A DNA stretch of 64,000 nt, from assembly GCA_964059195.1 (NCBI GenBank), contig CAXKWD010000009.1, forward strand, positions 147,059,890-147,123,889. The letters run 5' to 3'. Positions within the stretch are counted from its first letter, which is position 1, and every line of letters starts with the position of its first letter. The stretch is from Ectobius pallidus. Taxonomy: Eukaryota; Arthropoda; Insecta; Blattodea; Ectobiidae. Made by a program: the position numbers and the translations under genes. Positions 44,201 through 46,178 of the stretch are shown here, one piece after another. The notes under the pieces are model-generated. The model worked only from the letters and a program-made list of their open reading frames with translations, was not told the DNA's origin and searched no databases.

Positions 44201-46178
44201 GTCCATAAAATACGGTATATATATGACTATTTAATGTACACTTTAATCTTATGATTAATCTCATCATTTTACCATTTAGTTTTATCTGTACAATTTTCAA
44301 CTAAATTACATGTGAAAATATAGATTTGCAATATTGATCGAAAAACAAAAAAAACTATCTCACAATAAATTTTGCTCTTCGGTTCATTGATCTTTAGAAT
44401 GAAATAGCAAATAAAAATCTGTATTTTCCTCAGAACAACGACACACAATATATGATATACAATAAAAAGAACTAAACTAAAACTAACTAAACTCCGTGGC
44501 GCTACATCCCTGGAGGGACTTGGCCTACCACCCGACCGCTGCGTCATCTCCCGTAGGCAGATGGCAGGATTGGGGGGCATGTGGTCAGCATGCCGACACC
44601 CACGGCCGTTATTGGTGGTTTTCATGACCGGAGCCGCTACTTCTCTATCAAGTAGTTCCTCAATTTGGAATCACGAGTCTGAGTGCACCCCTACCAGACC
44701 TCCCTACCTCAGAAAAATCCGAGGAGGTACCGGGAATCGAACCCGGGCCGACGGATCTGTGGTCAGCTACGCTAACCACAAGACCACGCCGGCGGACTAC
44801 AATAAAAAGAACAAATTATAAATACCATATCAATTTTAATATCGTTATTGTAAAAGATAGACCACATCACTTATATATTTATCCTGGCATCTTAATTTTA
44901 GTTGAGGGTATAAGGCGAAAAATAGCACTTGTACATTATAAATTTCCCCTTTATCAATAATCTATACAGTAGGCTTGCCATAAACATACTCGATTGTTAA
45001 TAAATGCCATTATAGGCTTGTTACATAGTACTATTATGTGATCTAATGCCCCTTCAAATCTGTCTGTGCAGGATGTAAGATAAAAATGATATAATGTATA
45101 ATTTTTCAGTATCCCCGCAGACATTCATCACAGACTCTGAGCTGCTTGCGCTCAAGGAGAAAAGTAATCGACACATGAGGATACGAGAACTGCTGCTTCA
45201 GTATTCTAAGGAGTCCACCTTTGTGGTCATGTGAGTATACAAAGTTACGACATCAGTACAGTAACATTTTTTCTTACTAACCCTGGTTAAATTTCTGTAA
45301 AGGTGTGTCCGGGGAAAGGTATTTAGACGTGGGGGTTGAATTCAGAGAGACAAACCAACCTTCCTCTCCCGCCAGTCATGACAGCCCTAGCCATATACCT
45401 TAGTAGCGCAATGTGACTCCCCTGAAGACTGGCGTATGAATAAAACATCACCCCTTCAAATGACAATATTTCAATACAGAGTAATCCATGCTACTGTGCA
45501 TTTCTCTGAGCAGGGCCAGATAGAAATAATTTCACTGTATTAAATATGAACTTTACTCCTTGCGAAGAACATAACCTGAGAGTGTTCGAAAACAGGGGGC
45601 TTAAGAAAATATTTGCACCTAAGAGAGATGAAAACTGCATAATGACGAGCTTCATAACCTGTACTCTTCACCGGATATAGTAAGGGTAATTAAATCACGG
45701 AGGATGAAATGGGCTGGACATGGGGGATTATTGCATATGATATAACTTGTCTGTCAGTGAGGTAGACCATTAAGGGCAATCAGTCATAGGAGAGAGGTTC
45801 CATCTGGCACTGTGAAGCAAACTCCGGCTTAGATCAGTTGGTAGAGCATTGGCGCGAATAGCCAAAGGTCCTGGGTTCAAGTCCCAGTGTCGGAGGAATT
45901 TTTCTCCTATAATATTCTCATGTATACAGATAGGTTGTATGCTACAAACAGATTTCTTTCATATAAATGCGTTTGTCATATGCCTCTTCTTATATTTCAC
46001 GTAAAGTCACTGGAGTATTAATTAGTGATCTCTGTAATCTAGGGCACTGCCGATTCCGAGGAAGGATGTGGTGTCTGCTCCATTGTACATGGCGTGGTTG
46101 GAGCTGCTCTCCAAGGGTATGCCTCCATATCTCATCATACGTGGCAACCAGACTTCGGTCATCACCTACTATTCCTAA
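3440..46178 (+). CDS. Ncc69: Na-K-Cl cotransporter (SLC12 family), C-terminal half, 11 exons
   Basis: Spliced gene, 5' end outside the window. Exons read here: 3440-3563, 5891-6012, 6731-6866, 7738-7949, 10909-11150, 15198-15442, 40892-41218, 41972-42086, 42913-43064, 45110-45230, 46043-46178. All introns are GT-AG and all phases match, giving 1932 nt (643 codons plus TAA). The product imports Na+, K+ and Cl- together across the plasma membrane. Family hallmarks seen: [93 protein letters not shown] and [12 protein letters not shown] at the C-terminus. These match NKCC1/Ncc69 better than KCC proteins. The N-terminal regulatory tail and first membrane segments are missing. The symbol is by family resemblance; an NKCC-like paralogue is possible. 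Introns are swollen by transposons. Confidence 0.93.
3706..3931 (+). repeat. tRNA-headed SINE in first intron
   Basis: Box A-like GGGTGGTGCAGTTAGTATC and box B-like GGGTTCGATCCCGG. It is flanked by TCCAAAGGG at 3697-3705 and 3932-3940, giving a 9-bp target duplication. Confidence 0.8.
4015..4292 (+). repeat. SINE family 1 (tRNA-headed), diverged copy
   Basis: Starts with GGTCTTGTGGTTAGCATC (box A) and CCCGGGTTTTATACCC (weakened box B), ends near GGGATGTAGCGCCATG. Better copies are at 19073, 27911, 44473 and 51388. Confidence 0.85.
4345..4665 (+). repeat. SINE family 2 body without tRNA head
   Basis: Matches the body of the complete copy at 48785-49150, sharing GATTTTTCAGGACGTAAAAA, GGGCATGGAGTCCTC, GTAAAAGAACTCCAAGCC and the end CACTTGGAGGCCCTATGCCC. 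The tRNA head is lost. Confidence 0.75.
4795..4922 (+). repeat. SINE family 1 tail fragment
   Basis: Only the 3' third is present (CCAATCCTGCCATCTGCCTA through GCCACGGAGTTTAGTTTT). Confidence 0.75.
5036..5300 (+). repeat. SINE family 3 (tRNA-headed)
   Basis: GTGGGTGAGTTGGTAGCGTG is box A-like and GGATTTGATTCCCGACC is box B-like, followed by a GC-rich body. Inverted relatives are at 17767-18009 and 20418-20690. Confidence 0.8.
5395..5830. repeat. Diverged two-unit tandem repeat in intron
   Basis: Two similar units of roughly 270 bp, each with TTTGAA(A)CCCCTTA, a TATGTTAAG/TATGCTAAG stretch, TTTTCCT and CCTTAGGG(G)TT. They resemble degenerate minisatellite-like introns seen in arthropods. No coding content. 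An open frame at 5847-6071 on the minus strand is a shadow of exon 2. Confidence 0.5.
5891..6012 (+). CDS. Ncc69: NKCC exon 2 (core membrane helix)
   Basis: Acceptor GTGTTCCAG, donor GTGGGT. It starts in phase 1 and ends on a codon boundary. It encodes [20 protein letters not shown] then [21 protein letters not shown], among the most conserved stretches of the Na-dependent SLC12 members: a membrane helix followed by the FHAS / SPGWRPAFK loop. Confidence 0.95.
6169..6704. mobile_element. PIF/Harbinger-like MITE, 536 bp, TSD TTA
   Basis: Ends GGGAGCATTCACAC and GTGTGAATTCTCAC are inverted repeats (12 of 14 match), flanked by TTA at 6166-6168 and 6705-6707. Sub-terminal GCTACTTTGGTGTGAAT also pairs with the left end. 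A second copy is at 21578-22155. Confidence 0.8.
6731..6866 (+). CDS. Ncc69: NKCC exon 3 (last two membrane helices)
   Basis: Acceptor TTGTTTTCAG, donor GTACGC. It encodes [20 protein letters not shown] and a second hydrophobic run ending [10 protein letters not shown]. These two hydrophobic segments fit the last two helices of the 12-helix domain. A Harbinger-like MITE ends only 27 bp upstream of the exon. Confidence 0.94.
7385..7555 (-). repeat. SINE family 4 with Ala-tRNA-like head
   Basis: On the minus strand box A-like GGCTCAGTTGGTAGAGCATT and box B-like GGGTTCAAGTCCCAGTG. The same unit occurs at 38150-38345 (-) and 45723-45920 (+), ending AGGAGAAAAATTCCTCCG in the plus copies' complement. 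Confidence 0.8.
7738..7949 (+). CDS. Ncc69: NKCC exon 4 (start of cytosolic C-terminal domain)
   Basis: Acceptor ATTTCAG, donor GTATGT. The first codon (GAT) is completed across the junction. It encodes 71 residues opening [20 protein letters not shown], with [17 protein letters not shown] inside. [10 protein letters not shown] and NFRPQ-LTG are signature sequences at the start of the cytosolic C-terminal domain of SLC12 transporters. Confidence 0.96.
7985..8885 (-). pseudogene. 5'-truncated LINE 3' end with RNase H domain
   Basis: An open frame of 251 codons (8091-8846) reads [20 protein letters not shown], then [12 protein letters not shown], then [20 protein letters not shown]. These supply the E, D and D catalytic positions of RNase HI; an upstream first D would lie beyond the truncation. 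A zinc-knuckle-like [20 protein letters not shown] follows. This arrangement is typical of the C-terminal end of non-LTR retrotransposons of the I/Loa/R1 assemblage. The 3' end is a (TGAA)n tail near 7998-8010. The frame is intact but lacks endonuclease and reverse transcriptase, so it is a dead-on-arrival copy. Confidence 0.88.
8993..9285 (-). pseudogene. Mariner-type transposase fragments, rearranged
   Basis: The minus strand at 8993-9230 matches the element at 1-212 (ATTCTTCTTGCAG, GTGCATTGAACTGGGAGG region), with an end TACGAGGGAGAATTAAATTA that looks like its terminal repeat. At about 9228-9285 a short plus-strand piece (AAGTCTGATGAAGACGTCCA) repeats the same gene region in the opposite orientation, so this is an inverted partial duplication. 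Confidence 0.65.
9316..9913. mobile_element. Palindromic foldback element with hammerhead-like arms
   Basis: 9364-9640 and 9645-9899 are near-perfect inverted copies; the left arm has about 27 extra bases near the apex. The 15-bp TGTAAAATTAAATTC occurs at 9316-9330 and 9899-9913. In the right arm CTGAAGA (9794-9800), a hairpin of CCGCT with AGCGG, and GAAA (9819-9822) form a hammerhead-like core. Any open frame here is a symmetric artefact. Confidence 0.8.
9922..10721. mobile_element. pogo/Tc1-type non-autonomous element, TSD TA
   Basis: Ends CAGTGAAACCTGTGTATAAC and, inverted, CAGTAAAACCTCTGTATAAC; flanked by TA on both sides (9920-9921, 10722-10723). The termini resemble pogo/Tigger elements. 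No transposase frame. Confidence 0.85.
10909..11150 (+). CDS. Ncc69: NKCC exon 5 (C-terminal domain)
   Basis: Acceptor TATTTTAG, donor GTAAGT. It reads [20 protein letters not shown], then [17 protein letters not shown], then [20 protein letters not shown] and WRTC. This matches the family pattern in which GLG-L(K/R)PN precedes V-L-G(F/Y)K-(D/N)W. It ends with two bases of a His codon completed by the next exon. Confidence 0.93.
11352..11567. repeat. Short hairpin repeat (about 85-bp arms)
   Basis: Left arm 11352-11434 and right arm 11480-11567 are inverted copies (shared TCTTGAGCGAGGAAG, CAATCGCGGAAGTTATTGCT). No TSD is evident. The 127-codon frame that spans it is not a gene. Confidence 0.7.
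11656..13678. mobile_element. 2-kb foldback element with 120-bp inverted ends
   Basis: The left end (AATAAAAAGTTACAAA..., 11656-11790) is repeated inverted at 13557-13678. Both ends contain CCTGATGAATAGGGTTGAAA on one strand, a hammerhead-like CTGATGA...GAAA. The interior holds repeat R3 (12424-13328). No transposase. Confidence 0.7.
12424..13328 (+). repeat. Repeat R3, copy 1 (internally tandem)
   Basis: Contains about three diverged units with ACTAAATTGGG, TTACTCCGGTACCGGT, ATACCAAGTTTCAT and AAAGCGTATTTGAGTTA, then a purine-rich GGACAGACGGACAGACA and the end CTCATAAAGCACCATACTGG. Ends AAGTGCCAGTATG and CATACTGGCACTT may be terminal inverted repeats. Copies also at 41240-41800 (-) and 59617-61145 (+). 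Confidence 0.7.
13780..13865 (-). pseudogene. Mariner transposase C-terminal scrap
   Basis: Minus strand reads [20 protein letters not shown] then K and stop. This matches the terminal (L-V-RW-KCI---GDYVEK*) block of mariner-family transposases. Only about 28 residues remain. Confidence 0.6.
14137..14993 (+). mobile_element. Non-autonomous Helitron, copy 2
   Basis: Starts TCTCTATATATATAAAAGGC, then CTGACTGACTGAATGAATGA. It ends with the hairpin CCCGGGCGACGCCGGG followed by CCTTTTAAGCTAG, between A and T. It includes a (TA)n run at about 14549-14600 and no helicase. Full-length relative of 1512-2347. Confidence 0.87.
15198..15442 (+). CDS. Ncc69: NKCC exon 6 (variable linker; two possible donors)
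   Basis: Acceptor TTTTCTACAG. It encodes [20 protein letters not shown] (family: V-I-RLKEGLD) and then a low-conservation, Ser/Lys/Glu-rich linker. The donor GTAAAT after 15442 keeps phase 1. A second phase-1 donor, GTGTGT after 15367, would remove 25 residues ([20 protein letters not shown] and neighbours) without a frameshift. The longer form has the better donor. This linker is a known site of isoform variation in NKCC proteins. Confidence 0.85.
15535..16878. mobile_element. hAT-like element, 1344 bp, with LINE inside
   Basis: Ends CAATGGCGTACCA and TGGTACGCCACTG; flanking ACTGCAGG (15527-15534) and ACTGCAGA (16879-16886) are an 8-bp duplication with one change. It starts about 90 bp after exon 6. 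The interior contains a plus-strand LINE fragment (15900-16455). The CAGTGGCGTA terminus is related to that of the element at 54777. Confidence 0.82.
15900..16455 (+). pseudogene. RTE-like LINE, C-terminal tail fragment
   Basis: Frames read [20 protein letters not shown], then a diverged [13 protein letters not shown] and [14 protein letters not shown] blocks, then the last coding bases CGGCAATGAACCTCCGGGTT (AMNLRV), and the tail CCATTGAGTAAGTGAGTAA. Many frameshifts. Better copies are at 38690-39885 and 42385-42692. Confidence 0.8.
16981..17216. repeat. Foldback module with hammerhead-like core
   Basis: AAAGTTCTTGATGGGCTAAC at the left is inverted at 17190-17216. Right arm has CAGAAGATGGAGTCCGAAAG, a GGA/TCC stem between AGAAGA and GAAA. 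Arms about 70 bp around an unrelated 90-bp middle. Confidence 0.7.
17321..18204. mobile_element. hAT element, 884 bp, with nested SINE
   Basis: Left end CGGTCCCGGATTTTGATGA and right end TCATCAAAATCCGGGCCCTG are inverted repeats. Flanks CTTATAAA (17313-17320) and CTTATAAT (18205-18212) give a 7/8 target duplication. Same family as 59697-60422 and the right-end fragment at 58740-58948. Confidence 0.85.
17767..18009 (-). repeat. SINE family 3-like, inserted in a hAT element
   Basis: Minus strand box A-like GGGTGAGTCGGTAGCACGC and box B-like GGGTTCGATTCCCGGCC. The 13-bp ATTTAATTAATTA lies at 17754-17766 and 18010-18022, so it entered after the hAT element. Confidence 0.85.
18584..18996. mobile_element. 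Palindromic element with 13-bp target duplication
   Basis: Between AATCATCCAATAA at 18584-18596 and 18984-18996 lies a 387-bp inverted repeat centred near 18810. Each arm contains AGAAGAAGGACA, a loop, TGTCCGAAACGTC (right arm): a hammerhead-like core with a 5-bp stem. The duplication length suggests target-primed reverse transcription. Confidence 0.8.
19073..19380 (+). repeat. SINE family 1 copy
   Basis: Box A TGGTCTTGTGGTTAGCGTCG, box B CCCGGGTTCGATCCCTGG, end GGGATGTAGTGCAATGGAGT. Contains a 75-codon open frame that also occurs in other copies and is not a host gene. Confidence 0.88.
19405..19785 (-). repeat. Unclassified repeat R1, copy 2
   Basis: Reverse complement of 284-700, matching over nearly its whole length. 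Confidence 0.55.
19828..20403. repeat. Cluster of three consecutive hairpins
   Basis: Inverted repeats at 19828-20120 (ends TTCATAAAGGTTTCCCGGG), 20125-20193 (CTTCGCCAGGAAAA) and 20199-20403 (TGAAGGTTTCTCGGGTAG). The first and third contain TTGA(G/A)AATGGAGGCAGCGT followed by CGAAACGTCGG, again hammerhead-like, and similar tails (GTCAGCCAGG). Confidence 0.8.
20418..20690 (-). repeat. SINE family 3, inverted copy
   Basis: Minus strand box A-like GTGGGTGATTTGGTAGCGTA and box B-like GGTTCGATTCCTGG; body matches 5036-5300. Confidence 0.78.
20925..21245 (-). repeat. SINE family 5 (tRNA-like), copy 1
   Basis: Minus strand has GGCCAAATGGTAATGTTTTG and GGTCCCAGGTTCAATTCCC, the box A and B of a tRNA-like head, followed by a body seen again at 36815-37350 (GAAACCATGAAAA, TGGATATGATACAGGATGA). 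Confidence 0.7.
21578..22155. mobile_element. PIF/Harbinger-like MITE, second copy
   Basis: Left TTA then GGAGCATTCACACCGAAGTA; interior closely matches 6169-6704 (GCATGCGTACAGT, GGTAGATTATGGCAAAGA). The right terminus is damaged after GCATGCTATGCT. Confidence 0.75.
22240..22375 (+). repeat. Repeat R2 fragment
   Basis: CCTCGTGCTATTCAGTATAT through GGCTGGTGCGCAG is also present at 36300-36390. Class unknown. The next 600 bases (to about 22990) hold nothing I can assign. Confidence 0.55.
23248..23293. repeat. (TA)n microsatellite
   Basis: Uninterrupted TA run. Open frames with IYIYIY through it are artefacts. Confidence 0.95.
23495..23800. repeat. G-homopolymer tracts and a possible damaged hAT copy
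   Basis: Poly-G runs at about 23499-23515 and 23783-23792. GTAATCAGGCCGACCA and GCGTAACCAGGCCGACCA are a short duplication, and CATTACGCCTCTG at the right could be a hAT-like end. Too decayed for boundaries. Confidence 0.35.
24586..25443. mobile_element. hAT element, 858 bp, TSD ATCTAGCA
   Basis: Ends CAGGGATGTCAA and TTGACATCCCTG are perfect inverted repeats; ATCTAGCA flanks both sides (24578-24585, 25444-25451). A mariner scrap lies inside. Confidence 0.92.
25095..25292 (+). pseudogene. Mariner transposase C-terminus nested in hAT
   Basis: Reads [26 protein letters not shown], stop: the exact end of mariner-family transposases. Only the last 30 or so residues and the 3' end of the element remain. 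Confidence 0.8.
25465..25895. other. AT-rich intron, nothing recognised
   Basis: A/T-rich sequence with no exon-like block, tRNA box or inverted repeat that I can see. Confidence 0.5.
25898..26559. mobile_element. Palindromic mariner derivative (two 3' ends head to head)
   Basis: Both termini are the same mariner end (CGAGACACGTCCATAAAGTA and, inverted, CGAGGCGCATCCAAAAAGTA), flanked by TA. Each half encodes, facing the end, the transposase C-terminus; the right half reads DLAPSDFY and, with frame breaks, [19 protein letters not shown]. The halves join at a 30-bp spacer near 26216-26247. Confidence 0.82.
27055..27318. mobile_element. MITE with CGTTGAC inverted ends, copy 1
   Basis: Near-identical to 47199-47468; ends CCTCACTCATAGCGTTGAC and GTCAACGCAATGAGCGAGG. 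No coding content. Confidence 0.75.
27320..27905. other. Intron, mostly unassigned
   Basis: Contains a short duplication (TGTGACAGACGGGACA near 27580 and TGTGACAGATGGGACATG near 27767) but no gene or element boundary. Confidence 0.4.
27911..28235 (-). repeat. SINE family 1, inverted copy
   Basis: Begins (plus strand) AAACTCCGTGGCGCTACATC and ends near AGACCATGCTGGCGG; box B complement CGGGCATCGAACTTGGG. A 113-codon minus-strand frame here is SINE sequence. Confidence 0.9.
28443..29278 (+). repeat. BEL/Pao 5' LTR
   Basis: TGTTCGCGCAAGCAACATG at the start, CGGTCCTGACCCGTACA at the end. It should carry promoter and polyadenylation signals, but I do not recognise a TATA box with confidence. Confidence 0.95.
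29281..29300 (+). promoter_or_regulatory. Putative primer binding site
   Basis: TTGGTTCCTCAACGGACCGG starts three bases after the 5' LTR; TGG at its start pairs with a tRNA CCA end. Which tRNA is not decided. The LTR's own end (GTTCCTCACGGTCCTGACC) is strikingly similar to it. Confidence 0.6.
29592..34811 (+). CDS. BEL/Pao Gag-Pol polyprotein, 1739 aa, intact
   Basis: The frame is open from 29538; I prefer the second Met (29592, [12 protein letters not shown]) because Gag proteins of this group begin with such a charged coiled region. Order: Gag (DUF1759-like) about 1-340; Cys/His zinc-binding stretch from residue 349 (CPCC...CKCGKGFHS); aspartic protease with DSGSQ at 480; reverse transcriptase with [12 protein letters not shown] and FYVDD at about 887; RNase H with [12 protein letters not shown] at about 1069 and [11 protein letters not shown]; integrase with [11 protein letters not shown] and CLTCY zinc finger, then catalytic D1443, D1509 (DNGTNF) and E1563 (HEAAVKS). 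No stop or frameshift. It copies the element's RNA to DNA and inserts it. All catalytic motifs are present, so activity is possible. Confidence 0.96.
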   Translation: MESQIKDLIKKRGFIKRKIAFIQKFYDSLQEEVDVFHLKVKIDSLNNLFDKYETVQAEIESLIVEEEDIEVHMQYDEEIRSSYDLLKSKLSALIVQHEQPLRSISPIGSERSHNSANSHHTCQSAVSQCNNRPIQLPAIQLPTFSGDITTFKHFQDTFGSLVANNAALEPIQKLHYLLSSLKGQAHALIKNLPVTSENFSVAWNLICSRYDNTRIIATAHVRNLLSLPTMKSENVNDLRNILNKFQSNIYAVEALHVEIPLQDIMLMQLILDSLCESVRKEWEGRIDSQNFTPLQDLIKFLEAKANSLEVLADVNNTSSPSKHKGEQSTKKKSEKHTRHSYVATKEDTCPCCDDNHNLLNCKNFQELSVSQRWNVIKSKRLCFNCFSPNHRRDQCKLKSFCKCGKGFHSKWLHNDTHSSEKVSRQSPSSESSTASTATNIPASYCSIKEKASQCEILLATAVVEIEDKNGKLVKCRALLDSGSQINFITEDLARKLQLPTSAVDTHIRGINGTSACGHSITINMRSRIHAFQANLNCLVLPHIVNKLPAVQIDPYKFNIPSELPLADPKFHVPGDVQLLIGANLFFQLITNERIVKPNQPVLTNSELGWIISGTVPKSAIKNKKVTFSQHNLFVTVDNVDRQLRQFWELEDFPSAVHTKEERECEEHYVENTTRATDGAFVVQLPKNQPVDSLGESRQQAIKRLGHLERKLEANPSLKEDYSKFLEEYENLGHMKKVSLPRPGEKCYYLPHHAVIKPSSTSTKTRVVFDASAKSSSGKSLNDILKLGPTIQDDLSSIVLRFRTYKYAFSADISKMYRQVRMHKEDQNLQRIVWRSSPNEPIQDYALTTVTYGTKSASFLAIRSLHQLALEEEEKYPLAAQAVRESFYVDDCLAGHNDIQEALKLQRELTDMLNCGGFPLRKWCSNHEALLESVPPSHRETQLPLALDNNENIHALGLLWHPVNDKFQIQSHPSLQTHVQGKLTKRNILSLISSIFDPLGLASPIVINAKIFMQSLWIEKLDWDETVPVHLVEKWLEICETLATIHTLRIPRYVLTSGTVQDIQLHGFCDASEKAYGACIYIRSVNSEGETTVQLLCSKSKVSPLKKQTIPRLELCGALLLAKLYNKVLSDLKVQPSQNYLWSDSTVVLSWLKTDARKWKTFVSNRVSQIQELSETATWRHIATHENPADLVSRGISCEQLSEIDLWWHGPNWLSSPETSWPKQPQQLSVPDSSEQLANVCLVSTKEREHFLTTFSDLRRLQRVTCYMKRFIAACRHETKFHGPITAEELQQALQTCVKSAQHSSFKSEIADLKNLKETSAKSSIHTLTPFLDENGLLRVGGRIDKSHLAYDAKHQIILPSKHHLTALIVKHEHFKLLHASHQLTIASLRQAYWIPCVRRLVKSVLHKCLTCYKLKAQSAQQLMGNLPNYRVTPVRPFLRTAVDYAGPFSIRYGSPRSKIIAKAYAAIFVCLVTKAIHIELVSDLTSEAFLAALRRFTSRRGLCKDIFSDNGTNFIGANHKLKDLRILLQSEEFQKSVKDFAATNDYNWHFLPPSSPHFGGLHEAAVKSMKFHLRRTMGAQILTFEQLCTLLTQIEACLNSRPLVRLSDDPNDCSYLSPGHFLIGEPLTSLPSHPPTDDMKCLEKWQILQNHLHHIWKRWSSEYLHTLQQRQKWSSSSENLREGILVILKEDNIAPLQWKIGVITKVHPGEDGLIRVATVRTPSGEYKRPVVKLCPLPDQ
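35055..35072 (+). promoter_or_regulatory. Putative polypurine tract
   Basis: AGTTCAAAGGGGTCGGTA ends exactly at the 3' LTR. The AAAGGGG core is short but is in the expected place for plus-strand priming. Confidence 0.5.
35073..35908 (+). repeat. BEL/Pao 3' LTR
   Basis: Same sequence as 28443-29278 by eye. Being in sense with the host gene, its polyadenylation signal could end NKCC transcripts early. Confidence 0.95.
36060..36480 (+). repeat. Repeat R2, longest copy
   Basis: Shares GATCTAG(C/T)GAA, GTGACGTCATATCGCTA, TCTGACAAACCT, ACAG(T)TGGTTA and CATCACACAGTCCGTG with 52570-52820, and CCTCGTGCTATTCAGTATAT with 22240. No coding frame; class unknown. Confidence 0.6.
36815..37350 (-). repeat. 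SINE family 5, two overlapping copies
   Basis: The body block (TCTGTGTCTATACAGTAGGG ... TGGATATGATACAGGATGA) occurs twice, at about 36830 and 37065. The second copy ends in a tRNA-like head on the minus strand (GGTCCCAGGTTCAAATCCTG). Confidence 0.7.
37700..37965 (-). repeat. Single arm of a hammerhead-like foldback module
   Basis: The minus strand has CTCTGAAGATGCCTGCCACA, then AACAGGC as stem partner and a weak GAAA equivalent. It lacks the second arm. Otherwise not recognised. Confidence 0.45.
38150..38345 (-). repeat. SINE family 4 copy
   Basis: Minus strand AGCTCAGTTGGTAGAGCATT and GGGTTCAAGTCCCAGTG; the same unit as 45723-45920. It abuts a LINE tail. Confidence 0.82.
38335..38471 (+). 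pseudogene. RTE-like LINE tail, left part (split by hAT)
   Basis: Bases GTGAGGGATGATTTGGATAG through GCGGCAATGAACCTTTGGGC match the LINE C-terminus. The piece ends GGAATTGTCTTTTACC; its continuation ACTGAGTAAGTAAGTAA is at 40824-40845, after a 2.3-kb insertion. Confidence 0.8.
38472..40816. mobile_element. hAT element, 2345 bp, TSD CTTTTACC
   Basis: Ends CAGGGCCGCCACAT and ATGTGGCGGCCCTG are perfect inverted repeats; CTTTTACC is duplicated at 38464-38471 and 40817-40824. GGGCCC-rich sub-terminal blocks are typical of several hAT families here. No hAT transposase is left; a LINE is nested inside. Confidence 0.93.
38690..39885 (-). pseudogene. RTE-like LINE fragment with reverse transcriptase
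   Basis: Reading minus strand from 39880: [59 protein letters not shown], then (after breaks) [62 protein letters not shown] and the tail ATGAACCATCGGGTTCC with (TAAG)n. The catalytic YADD box is YADG, and frameshifts separate blocks at about 39110-39420. Endonuclease is absent. 5'-truncated and inactive. Confidence 0.9.
40892..41218 (+). CDS. Ncc69: NKCC exon 7 (linker and [10 protein letters not shown])
   Basis: Acceptor GATTCTAG, donor GTAAGG. It encodes [20 protein letters not shown], an acidic/Ser/Pro stretch, then a Lys-rich segment ([12 protein letters not shown]), and ends [19 protein letters not shown]. The last motif is the conserved entry to the second half of the C-terminal domain. 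The preceding 25.4 kb intron carries the BEL/Pao element. Confidence 0.94.
41240..41800 (-). repeat. Repeat R3, copy 2
   Basis: Begins TATTAAGTGCCAGAATGGTA about 20 bp after exon 7's donor; ends near AGTTTACCTGATTTTATTTT. Reverse complement of the 12424-13328 family without the extra tandem units. Confidence 0.75.
41972..42086 (+). CDS. Ncc69: NKCC exon 8
   Basis: Acceptor GTCATTTCAG, donor GTAAGT. It encodes [20 protein letters not shown] then [24 protein letters not shown] and the C-LRIF strand are typical of the regulatory C-terminal domain in NKCC/NCC proteins. It ends in phase 2. Confidence 0.93.
42139..42190. repeat. Pyrimidine (TTTC)n tract
   Basis: CTTTTTCTTTTTCTTTC-type run; open frames of F/S or K/E residues here are artefacts. 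Confidence 0.85.
42385..42692 (+). pseudogene. RTE-like LINE C-terminus with (TAAG)n tail
   Basis: Reads [62 protein letters not shown], stop, then TTGCCATTGAGTAAGTAAGT. Cleanest copy of the LINE end in the window, but only the last 80 residues. Confidence 0.9.
42705..42870 (+). pseudogene. RTE-like LINE fragment ending beside exon 9
   Basis: Contains GATATAGTAAGGGTAATTAA, WAG(H), [20 protein letters not shown] in shifting frames. It breaks off about 40 bp before exon 9, whose polypyrimidine tract is the remaining sequence. Confidence 0.85.
42913..43064 (+). CDS. Ncc69: NKCC exon 9
   Basis: Acceptor TGTGTGCAG, donor GTAAGT. It encodes [20 protein letters not shown], then [20 protein letters not shown] and [17 protein letters not shown]-(Y/F)SD and IEPFR are conserved in SLC12A1/A2. 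A LINE fragment ends about 40 bp upstream of the exon. Confidence 0.93.
43165..43209 (-). ncRNA. Hammerhead-ribozyme-like core (candidate)
   Basis: The minus strand has CTGATGA, TGTGGAC, loop GAAT, GTCCAT, GAAAC: an exact CTGATGA/GAAAC pair around a good stem II. Flanking TAGCAA and TTGCTA are also complementary. In that arrangement the outer stem closes the core directly and I cannot place a cleavage site, so self-cleavage is unproven. Confidence 0.35.
43637..44215. mobile_element. MITE with CCGTATTTTATGGACCATAA ends
   Basis: Terminal inverted repeats CCGTATTTTATGGACCATAA / its complement, flanked by TATA. The CATAAGACGC sub-terminal motif occurs more than once at each end. Superfamily not assigned. 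Confidence 0.8.
44473..44798 (-). repeat. SINE family 1 with 14-bp target duplication
   Basis: ACAATAAAAAGAAC at 44459-44472 and 44799-44812 flanks the unit; box B complement CGGGAATCGAACCCGGGCC is intact. Confidence 0.93.
45110..45230 (+). CDS. Ncc69: NKCC exon 10
   Basis: Acceptor ATTTTTCAG, donor GTGAGT. It encodes [40 protein letters not shown]. The pattern ITD-EL---K-K--R-IRLNELL---S---IVM of vertebrate NKCC1 is clear. It ends in phase 2, and the Met codon is completed by the final exon. Confidence 0.93.
45555..45722 (+). pseudogene. RTE-like LINE fragment
   Basis: [28 protein letters not shown] and MKWAGHG in broken frames; cut at 45722 by the following SINE. Confidence 0.8.
45723..45920 (+). 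repeat. SINE family 4, sense copy
   Basis: Box A AGATCAGTTGGTAGAGCATT, box B GGGTTCAAGTCCCAGTG, with 72 bases between starts as in a tRNA; then GGAGGAATTTTTCTCC hairpin. It lacks a full cloverleaf, so it is a SINE rather than a tRNA gene. Confidence 0.82.
46043..46178 (+). CDS. Ncc69: NKCC final coding exon with stop
   Basis: Acceptor TAATCTAG. It encodes [44 protein letters not shown], then TAA at 46176-46178. The terminal RGN-(Q/H)TSV-T(Y/F)YS is the invariant end of NKCC/NCC proteins, so the stop is authentic. The 3' UTR follows, but I found no canonical AATAAA in the next 280 bases, so its end is not assigned. Confidence 0.95.

Larger units (their letters stand above)
43552..44945. mobile_element. 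Foldback unit containing a TIR element and a SINE
   Basis: GTACAAGTGCTATTTTTTGC ... ATTAAGATGCAAGGATAAAT (43557-43612) is repeated inverted at about 44878-44940. Inside are the TIR element 43637-44215 and SINE 44473-44798. Confidence 0.6.

Noticed and set aside
45830..45900. Possible tRNA-Ala gene (boxes A and B present)
   Set aside because: No complete cloverleaf or acceptor stem; the same unit is repeated three times with a SINE-like body.
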